Assembly (NCBI GenBank): GCA_903847605.1
Contig: CAINED010000012.1
Span: 62,001-126,000 of the forward strand
Direction of reading: 5' to 3'
DNA: 64,000 nt
Origin: an uncultured Hyphomicrobiales bacterium
GTDB taxonomy: Bacteria; Pseudomonadota; Alphaproteobacteria; Rhizobiales; Beijerinckiaceae
How positions within the stretch are numbered: position 1 is the stretch's first letter; every line of letters starts with the position of its first letter. Below are positions 58,169 to 64,000 of the stretch, in pieces. The notes beneath the pieces were generated by a model that saw nothing but the letters and a program-made list of their open reading frames with translations, did not search any database and was not told the DNA's origin. Made by a program: the position numbers and the translations under genes.

Positions 58169-58501
58169 ATGTTACCGAGCCGCTTCCTGCTCCTTGCAGT
58201 CGCGCTGCCGCTTGTTGCGCCTGCGCCAGCGGACGCCTCGGCGCGGCGCGGACAGGTCATCGCAAAGCAGCAATGCGCGGGTTGTCACGCCATCGGCCGC
58301 ACGGGAAAAAGCCCGCTCGCCAAGGCCCCGCCTCTGCGCACGCTGACTGAAAAATACCCGCTCGAAAACCTCGAGGAAGCCTTCGCCGAAGGCATAGTCG
58401 TCAGCCACAATGCGCCGGAAATGCCGGCCTTCGAGATGGAGCCGCGGCAGATCGCCGACCTCATTGATTTCCTGAAAAGCCTGCGCCCAAAACGCCGGTG
58501 A
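58169..58501 (+). CDS. Small monohaem cytochrome c
   Basis: A 110-residue exported cytochrome c. Signal peptide MLPSRFLLLAVALPLVAPAPADA; haem motif C36-A-G-C39-H40 and axial Met85 in APEMPAF. The ATG at 58169 has GGAG at seven bases; ATG 58163 overlaps that site. It would carry electrons in the periplasm; the electron donor is not known. Confidence 0.88.
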   Translation: MLPSRFLLLAVALPLVAPAPADASARRGQVIAKQQCAGCHAIGRTGKSPLAKAPPLRTLTEKYPLENLEEAFAEGIVVSHNAPEMPAFEMEPRQIADLIDFLKSLRPKRR

Positions 58502-58504
58502 GCA

Positions 58505-60007
58505 TCAGCCTTCGAAAAGGTGCGCCGACGCGCCCGCCGCCGTTTCCTCCAGCGAGCCCGCAGCGCTGACGCGTTGCCAATCGAGCGCGCCCGGGTCGTC
58601 GGCGACCTGCCGGTCGAGAACGGCGAGTGTTGCATCCGAGGGATCGTTACGGCGGGACGCCACGCGGGCAGCCAGCACATCGCGTGGCGCGTCCAGCCAT
58701 AATCCGTCGAACCGCGCCTTTGCATAATGTGCAACGGCTTCCATCGCCGCGCGCTCGTCGGGTTTCAGAAACACGCCATCGGCGACCACGCTCCAGCCGC
58801 CCGCCAGCACGCGCACAGCCTGAACCCGCTGCTCGGCATAAACGCGCTGCGAGGATTGCAGCGTGTAGGCCTCCGCAGGCAGCGGCGATTCCGGCGCGAT
58901 CCCCGCAAGCTGTTTGCGCAGGCGATCGGTCGACAGAATGCGCGCGCCCGGCGGCAGGTCGATGCGGGCCGCAAGAATGGCCGCAACGCTCGACTTGCCG
59001 GAACCGCTGAGCCCGCCGACGGCGACGAGACGCGGTTCGTGTCCTTGCAGGAGATCGAGCGCAAGATCGAGATAGTCTCGCGCCTCGCCGATCTTGCGCA
59101 CGTCCTCGCCGGCGGAAGCCGCGCCCACATGCGCGCGCACGGCGGCGCGAACCGCCATCAGAAAAGGCAGCAAGGCGAGCGCCGTATCGTCGCCGGTTTC
59201 GTCGACATAGCGGTTGAAGACCAGATTGGCCTCGCGCTTCAATCCGCGATGGACGAGATCCATCAGCAGGAAGGCGAGGTCGTAAAGAACATCCGTCGTC
59301 GCCAGCGCTTCGTCGAATTCGAGGCAATCGAACAACACCGGCTTGCCCTCGAACATGCAGATGTTGCGCAAATGCAAATCGCCATGCCCGCGCCGCACGA
59401 AGCCCTGCTCGCCGCGATGATCGAGCAGGACGCGAAACTGGTCGAGCCGCATGTGGCAGAGATTGAAGAGCCGCGTGAGTTTCGATGGATCGAAGATGCG
59501 CGACTCGGAAAACCCGCCCTCGTTGGCCGCCAATGCCGCCTCGATCGCATCCGATCCCCTGATGTCCGCGTTTCGTTCTGCCGTCGCATGAAATCGCGCG
59601 ATCTCGCGCGCAAGCTGTGTGAGTATGGGAGTCGTGAGCCGGCCTTCTTGCGCCATCGCATCGAAGAGATCGCTCTGTTCGAAGCGGCGCATCTCGACAA
59701 CCGCATCGGCAAACTCGCCCTGACCGTCGAAAGCGAGCGCGCCCGTCTCATCGCGAACAATGCGGCGCACGGCGAGATAGAGCGAGGGGGCCGTTCGCCT
59801 GTTGAGCGCCAGCTCGGTTTCGCAGGCCGCCAAACGCAAGTCCGGCGTCGAGAAATCGAGATAGGGGAGTTCGACCGCGCGCTTCAGCTTGAAGACCCGA
59901 TCAGGACCGATAACGACAGTGGAAATATGCGTGTCGATGCGGCGCGTTTCCCCGGCGGCGGCGCCCTCCAGAAACGCAACAATATCCGACTGATCCTGCA
60001 CCTGCAT
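58505..60007 (-). CDS. Aminoglycoside-phosphotransferase-like and AAA-type ATP-binding fusion protein
   Basis: A 500-residue two-domain protein. Residues about 1-320 are an APH-type kinase with HGDLHLRN (208-215) and DCLEFDE (227-233). From about 325 on is a P-loop kinase-type domain with GLSGSGKSS (332-340). The fusion is known in Proteobacteria (sometimes called bifunctional APH/ATPase) but the substrate is unresolved. The start at 60007 follows GGAG. Divergent from a MoxR gene; the starts are 140 bases apart. Confidence 0.85.
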   Translation of the reverse strand: MQVQDQSDIVAFLEGAAAGETRRIDTHISTVVIGPDRVFKLKRAVELPYLDFSTPDLRLAACETELALNRRTAPSLYLAVRRIVRDETGALAFDGQGEFADAVVEMRRFEQSDLFDAMAQEGRLTTPILTQLAREIARFHATAERNADIRGSDAIEAALAANEGGFSESRIFDPSKLTRLFNLCHMRLDQFRVLLDHRGEQGFVRRGHGDLHLRNICMFEGKPVLFDCLEFDEALATTDVLYDLAFLLMDLVHRGLKREANLVFNRYVDETGDDTALALLPFLMAVRAAVRAHVGAASAGEDVRKIGEARDYLDLALDLLQGHEPRLVAVGGLSGSGKSSVAAILAARIDLPPGARILSTDRLRKQLAGIAPESPLPAEAYTLQSSQRVYAEQRVQAVRVLAGGWSVVADGVFLKPDERAAMEAVAHYAKARFDGLWLDAPRDVLAARVASRRNDPSDATLAVLDRQVADDPGALDWQRVSAAGSLEETAAGASAHLFEG

Positions 60008-60146
60008 GCACAGCTCCGCGCGATCAATGCAGCACGTTCGCAACCTCGGAGCAATGCCGCTTTCCGCCTCACGTAACCGCGAAAGACCGCGCCTTGCCCC
60101 GCGCCGCGGCAAGTGCCAATTTACGCTTCTCCAACGGAAGAGTTCC

Positions 60147-60989
60147 ATGCGCTTTCAAGGCACTGAAAATTACATCGCAACCGACGATCTCAAGGTGGCC
60201 GTGAATGCGGCCATCGTTCTTGAGCGCCCACTGCTGGTGAAGGGCGAGCCCGGCACCGGAAAGACGGTTCTGGCCGAGGAGGTCGCCCGGGCTATCGGCG
60301 CGCCGCTGATCACCTGGCATATCAAGTCGACAACCAAGGCGCAGCAGGGCCTTTACGAATACGACGCCGTCTCGCGCCTCCGCGATTCACAGCTCGGCGA
60401 CCCCCGCGTGTCCGACATTCACAATTACATCAAGCGCGGCAAGCTGTGGGACGCTTTCGCTCATAGCCAGCGGCCGGTTCTGCTCATCGACGAAATCGAC
60501 AAGGCGGATATCGAATTTCCGAACGACCTGTTGCTCGAACTCGATCGCATGGAGTTCTTCGTTTACGAAACCAGTGAGACGATACGGGCAGCGCAGCGCC
60601 CGGTCGTCGTCATCACGTCGAACAACGAGAAGGAATTGCCGGACGCTTTCCTGCGCCGCTGTTTCTTTCACTACATCAAATTTCCCGATCACGAGACGAT
60701 GGAACGGATCGTCGACGTGCATTTCCCCGGCATCAAGAAACGCCTGATCGAGGAAGCGCTGCGCATCTTCTTCGAAGTACGCGATGTGCCCGGCCTCAAG
60801 AAGAAGCCCTCGACATCGGAATTGCTCGACTGGCTGAAACTGCTTCTGAACGAGGATATCAGTGTCGAGACCCTGCGCGAACGCGACCCCAAGAAGATTA
60901 TTCCGCCCATGCATGGCGCGCTGCTGAAGAACGAGCAGGACGTACATCTGTTCGAACGCCTGGCGTTTTTAACACGGCGCGAACGCTGA
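60147..60989 (+). CDS. MoxR-family AAA+ ATPase
   Basis: A 280-residue MoxR ATPase. Walker A GEPGTGKT (33-40), Walker B VLLIDEIDKADIEFP, sensor VVVITSNNEKELPDAF. It differs from the cox-cluster MoxR at 10.3 kb, and belongs with the VWA protein at 54.2 kb, which uses the DxGxS MIDAS. In many Rhizobiales such a pair are neighbours. Clients are unknown. The start at 60147 is given by MRFQGTENYIATDDLKVAVN; upstream frame is shadow. Confidence 0.9.
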   Translation: MRFQGTENYIATDDLKVAVNAAIVLERPLLVKGEPGTGKTVLAEEVARAIGAPLITWHIKSTTKAQQGLYEYDAVSRLRDSQLGDPRVSDIHNYIKRGKLWDAFAHSQRPVLLIDEIDKADIEFPNDLLLELDRMEFFVYETSETIRAAQRPVVVITSNNEKELPDAFLRRCFFHYIKFPDHETMERIVDVHFPGIKKRLIEEALRIFFEVRDVPGLKKKPSTSELLDWLKLLLNEDISVETLRERDPKKIIPPMHGALLKNEQDVHLFERLAFLTRRER

Positions 60990-61072
60990 GATTGGCGCGT
61001 GCGGGAACGCACGGAAATCAAGTCCGCGATCGGCGACACAGGCAGCACGAAACCATCACGGAGTGCTGTCTT

Positions 61073-61318
61073 ATGTTGTGGGCAATCTGGATCGTGACGG
61101 GCGCGGCCATCGGCGCGCTGTCCGGGGAAATCATGAAAGGCGGAACCGTCGACCGGGTTGGCCGCCTGATCATCTGCACTCTGGGCGCCATTGTCGTCGG
61201 CTGGCTGCTGGCCTTCGTCCAGTTCATGCCGGGCGGACTGTATATCGGCGCCGTAGCGGGCGCTGCTATCGGAGCGGTGCTCGCGCTCGTCGGCCGCTTC
61301 ATCTACGACGTGATGTGA
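61073..61318 (+). CDS. GlsB/YeaQ/YmgE-family membrane protein
   Basis: An 81-residue membrane protein with three segments. Typical of the GlsB/YeaQ/YmgE family: MLWAIWIVTGAAIGALSG then GRLIICTLGAIVVGWLLAF and GGLYIGAVAGAAIGAVLALV. The start at 61073 is preceded by CGGAG. Members are called transglycosylase-associated or stress proteins. It follows the MoxR gene by 83 bases. Confidence 0.88.
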   Translation: MLWAIWIVTGAAIGALSGEIMKGGTVDRVGRLIICTLGAIVVGWLLAFVQFMPGGLYIGAVAGAAIGAVLALVGRFIYDVM

Positions 61319-61408
61319 GCGCTTAGTCCGCACGGGCGACCGAGACGCCGAAACGCGATGCGTGTTTCAAAGGCCAGACGCAAGATGGATTAAATTTCCG
61401 CGATAAAC

Positions 61409-62416
61409 TTACTGCGATTCCATCAGAACTTTGGCCCTGGCGATGATATCCTGCGGCGCTTCGACGGTATCGCGCACGATCCGTGCGATTTCTTCGGCGC
61501 TGATGGGATCGATATCGGTCTGGATCTTTTTCATGTCTTCGAGACACGCGGGATCGCGCAACGCGGCGTGAAACGCATTGCGGAGAATCGCCACTCGCTC
61601 TTCCGGCACGCCGGGCGGCGCGAGATAGGGCCGGCCCAGGGCTATCGGCGAAGAAATCAGTTGCAGGACGCGGCGATCCTCTTCGTTGGTCGCCATATCC
61701 GTCAGCAGGGGAATGTTCTCTAGACCCTTCTCGCGCTTGCCGCCGATTTGCGCGACGATATTCACTTTCTTCTGCGGAACCCATTCCGGATGATCGGCCA
61801 TGAGCGCCGAATAGGAGCCGGTGCGCGCCAGCACTTCGCCGCGCTCCATGGCGACATCGATCTGCATGGTCGATTGATAGCCCAGAATAATCTTGAACTT
61901 CGTGCCGAGCAGCTTGTTCATCACCATGGGATAGATGACGATGCTTGATCCTGCGCCCGTCCCGCCGAGCGTGATCTCCTTCTGCCTGAGATCGTCGAGC
62001 GTCTTCACGCCCGCCGTATGCCAGACATAGGCCACGGAATTATAGGTGCCTGTCGAGCCGAGCCAGTGAAATTTATTCGCGTCGTAGCGCACGCCCTTGC
62101 CGTCGAGAACCTGGTGCAGGGGAATGGAATTGTTGATGGTCGCAATATGCGTGCCGTCCTTCGGCGCGACATTATACATGAAGTTGGTCGCAAGCACGTT
62201 GCCGCCGCCGGGCATGCTCTTGACGACCATGGAGGGCGCGCCGGGAATATATTTCGGCATATGCCGCGTCAACACCTGCGCGATGTTGAAATAGCTGCCG
62301 CCATTCCCGGTAGAGTTGATGATCGTGATCGTCTTGTCCTTGAAGAAATCGTCCGCCCGCGCGGCCGAAGACGCACAGGCAAGGATGATCGCAAGCGTTC
62401 GCGCAATGGGCGTCAT
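61409..62416 (-). CDS. Tripartite tricarboxylate transporter substrate-binding protein (Bug/TctC family)
   Basis: A 335-residue binding protein; the ATG at 62416 follows GGAG (an upstream GTG at 62422 is less good). Signal peptide MTPIARTLAIILACASSAARA. Marks: FFKDKTITIINSTGNGGSYF, GAPSMVVKSMPGGGNVLAT, YNVAPKDGTHIATI and LGGTGAGSSIVIYP. It follows the TPP enzyme gene by 19 bases on the same strand, so a shared operon is likely; the ligand may be a substrate of that enzyme. Confidence 0.88.
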   Translation of the reverse strand: MTPIARTLAIILACASSAARADDFFKDKTITIINSTGNGGSYFNIAQVLTRHMPKYIPGAPSMVVKSMPGGGNVLATNFMYNVAPKDGTHIATINNSIPLHQVLDGKGVRYDANKFHWLGSTGTYNSVAYVWHTAGVKTLDDLRQKEITLGGTGAGSSIVIYPMVMNKLLGTKFKIILGYQSTMQIDVAMERGEVLARTGSYSALMADHPEWVPQKKVNIVAQIGGKREKGLENIPLLTDMATNEEDRRVLQLISSPIALGRPYLAPPGVPEERVAILRNAFHAALRDPACLEDMKKIQTDIDPISAEEIARIVRDTVEAPQDIIARAKVLMESQ

Positions 62417-62435
62417 GCACACGCTCCGTTTGTGG

Positions 62436-64000
62436 TCAGGTGAAATCGTAGCCTTCCTTCACGACGAATTCGAGCAGGAACGGCTTGCCTTTCTCCGTCG
62501 TATCGACGGCCTCCTTGATGCCGCCGACGATGTCGTCGGGTTTGGTGACGCGACGCGAGGGCACGTTCAGCGCCTCGGCAAGTTTCGCATAATTGCCGCC
62601 GACATCGAGCGCGTCGTATTTCTCGATCGACTTTTCGAGCACGTGGCGTTCGGCAGCCATCACGCCGTTGTTGAAGACAACGGTGAGGATCGGAATTTTG
62701 TAACGGGCCGCAGTCTCGATATCCATGCCGGTCATGCCGATGGCGGCGTCGCCCATGAGATTGATGCAGAGCTTGTCCGGCGCGGCGAGCTTGGCGCCCA
62801 TGTTGATGCCGAGCCCATAGCCGAGCTGGGTGGATTTGCCCCAGCCCATGTATGAGCCGCCGGTTTCCGTTTGCCAGAACGGCAGGATCTGCTTGCGCGG
62901 ACTGCCGGAGTCGTGCGTCATGATCGTATTCTTGACATCGACGGTGCGCATGAAATCGCGAATGACGCGGTACTGGTTGAGCGGCGTCTCGCCGGAATCG
63001 AGATGTTTCGACCAGTCTTCGAGCCAGCTCTTCTTGATGCGCGCGATGTCTTCCCTGAGCGCGTTATGCGCGGTTGCGCTGCGCGACGGGCGCTGCCGGT
63101 TGATCTCTGCGATCAGCGCTTCGATGACCAGAGCCGCATCGCCGACAACGGCGAGATTGCAGGCGATGTCCTTGTTGATGTCGCTCGCCTCGTTCGTCGA
63201 GTGGATCAGACGCTTGCCGACGGGCAATGCGGGACCGAAGGATGTCGAGGTCATGCTGGAGCCGATCGAGAAGACGAGATCGGTATTCTTCATGTAATCG
63301 CTGTACATGCGCGGCTGGTTGCGCGTCGAGGCGCCAAGCGACAGCGGATGCGCGTCGGGCAAAGCGCTCTTGCCGGGATTGGTGCAAGCGACGGGCGCGG
63401 GAATGAGTTCCGCCAGCGCGGCAAGCTGATCGTGCGCTTTCGCGTAGTGGATCCCCTGCCCCGCCCAGATAACGGGTGATTTCGCGGCGAGAAGCTGCCG
63501 CGCTGCTTCCTTGATCGCATCGGGATCGGGCGCGACGCGAATGAAGGGCACGAGCGAGTAATTGAGATCGCCCTCGAACTCGGCCTCGAAGACTTCGTTG
63601 GGAATTTCAAGCAGCACCGGGCCGGGCTTGCCGCTGCGCATGGCATGATAGGCGCGGCGCATGAGATCCGGCAATTCCTGCACGTCATGCGCCATGGCGG
63701 ACCACTTGGTCACCGGGCGAAAGACTTCCGCTGCGCGAAAGGTCGGCCGGTTATATTGCCGTTTCATCGGCAGGCCCGCGGGGATCACGAGCAGCGGCAC
63801 GTTTTCAGTATAGGCCTGCGCAACGCCGGGAAATGCATTCTCGATGCCGGGCCCCTGTTGCGCGGCAAAAACGCCATTCTGCCTGCCGCGTCTGATACGC
63901 GAAAAGCCGTCGGCAATGCCGACGCCGACGCGCTCCTGACGGCAGAGTATGGGCTTGATGTCGATGGCGGCGCAGGCGTCGATCAGGGGATTGCGCGGGT
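62436..64000 (-). CDS. Thiamine-diphosphate-dependent enzyme, acetolactate synthase-like (5' end cut by window edge)
   Basis: A minus-strand open frame that enters from the right edge (64000) and ends at 62436; at least 521 residues. Its first visible residues include RQERVGVGIADGFSRI (the conserved Glu that activates thiamine diphosphate) and AAQQGPGIENAFPGVAQA. The C-terminal part has GDAAIGMTGMDIETAARY and VFNN, the GDG-N cofactor motif (here GDA). Middle domain segments are YLVPFI-like and GSSMTSTSFGPALPVGK. It is of the acetolactate synthase/oxalyl-CoA or sulfoacetaldehyde lyase group. The real start is outside the window. Substrate unknown. Confidence 0.88.
   Translation of the reverse strand, partial: PRNPLIDACAAIDIKPILCRQERVGVGIADGFSRIRRGRQNGVFAAQQGPGIENAFPGVAQAYTENVPLLVIPAGLPMKRQYNRPTFRAAEVFRPVTKWSAMAHDVQELPDLMRRAYHAMRSGKPGPVLLEIPNEVFEAEFEGDLNYSLVPFIRVAPDPDAIKEAARQLLAAKSPVIWAGQGIHYAKAHDQLAALAELIPAPVACTNPGKSALPDAHPLSLGASTRNQPRMYSDYMKNTDLVFSIGSSMTSTSFGPALPVGKRLIHSTNEASDINKDIACNLAVVGDAALVIEALIAEINRQRPSRSATAHNALREDIARIKKSWLEDWSKHLDSGETPLNQYRVIRDFMRTVDVKNTIMTHDSGSPRKQILPFWQTETGGSYMGWGKSTQLGYGLGINMGAKLAAPDKLCINLMGDAAIGMTGMDIETAARYKIPILTVVFNNGVMAAERHVLEKSIEKYDALDVGGNYAKLAEALNVPSRRVTKPDDIVGGIKEAVDTTEKGKPFLLEFVVKEGYDFT

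Overview
The window is GC-rich, densely packed chromosomal DNA from an alphaproteobacterium, most likely of the order Hyphomicrobiales (Rhizobiales). This rests on the protein types: a CckA hybrid kinase, a DksA with only one zinc-finger cysteine, a eukaryote-like 404-residue NADP isocitrate dehydrogenase, a recA promoter with a perfect GAAC-N7-GAAC LexA box, a CtrA-type TTAA-N7-TTAA box, form II CO-dehydrogenase-like genes, and many orphan tripartite-tricarboxylate (TctC/Bug) binding proteins. No tRNA, rRNA, CRISPR array or prophage was seen. Gene placement is not atypical of a free-living, metabolically versatile soil or water bacterium; the species is not identifiable from the sequence alone.

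Layout. 1-0.7 kb: two XdhC/CoxI-type genes (the first cut by the window edge). 0.8-3.5 kb: a secreted M16 peptidase pair, one with an intact zinc site and one without. 3.7-6.2 kb: a PQQ-type sorbosone dehydrogenase with a diheme cytochrome c and a SnoaL-like protein. 6.3-8.5 kb: lipoprotein, flavin reductase, Bug protein. 8.65-15.8 kb: a minus-strand molybdenum hydroxylase cluster coxG-S-L-M-D-(YkgJ)-E whose large subunit has the form II signature AYRGAGR. 16-17.55 kb: pcaD (with a histone-like Lys/Ala tail) and pcaC, closed by a terminator with a UUCG loop. 17.6-24.6 kb: a complete branched-chain amino acid type ABC transporter (H, M, G, F, a small membrane protein, and two binding proteins). 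24.6-30 kb: CcdA, Bug protein, P1-family peptidase, small secreted protein, cupin, MFS transporter.

29.9-34.2 kb holds two non-homologous NADP isocitrate dehydrogenases (dimeric and monomeric), in the same orientation, separated by an IS200-like REP-associated transposase flanked by palindromic repeats. 34.5-40.8 kb is a mixed metabolic region (degenerate J-domain protein, two Bug proteins, alpha/beta hydrolase, MetE-C-like methyltransferase, cupin, Rid protein). 40.8-50.3 kb is core-genome: cckA, a FliO-like proline-rich protein, dksA, recA and alaS. alaS overlaps a cyclic-nucleotide-binding potassium-channel gene. 51.7-64 kb: a Gly/His-rich secreted protein, a YeeE/YedE sulfur transporter, a VWA protein, a Phd/VapC toxin-antitoxin pair, SDR and ACMSD-like amidohydrolase, monoheme cytochrome c, an APH-AAA fusion kinase divergent from a second MoxR ATPase, a GlsB-like protein, another Bug protein and the 3' part of a thiamine-diphosphate enzyme.

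How parts fit. The coxD MoxR ATPase and the coxE VWA protein plus XdhC-like proteins are expected to mature the molybdenum enzyme CoxLMS; CoxG is expected to tether or assist it. The PQQ dehydrogenase probably passes electrons to its adjacent cytochrome. The Bug proteins lack local TctAB membrane partners. Small dispersed palindromes (three related CATCCCGG elements at 8.6, 11.3 and 39.7 kb, others at 37.3 and 56.1 kb) sit in intergenic gaps. I did not find a convincing single 'new system'; the strongest leads are the tailed PcaD, the double-IDH/transposase island, the alaS-channel overlap and the form II cox cluster with a YkgJ insertion.
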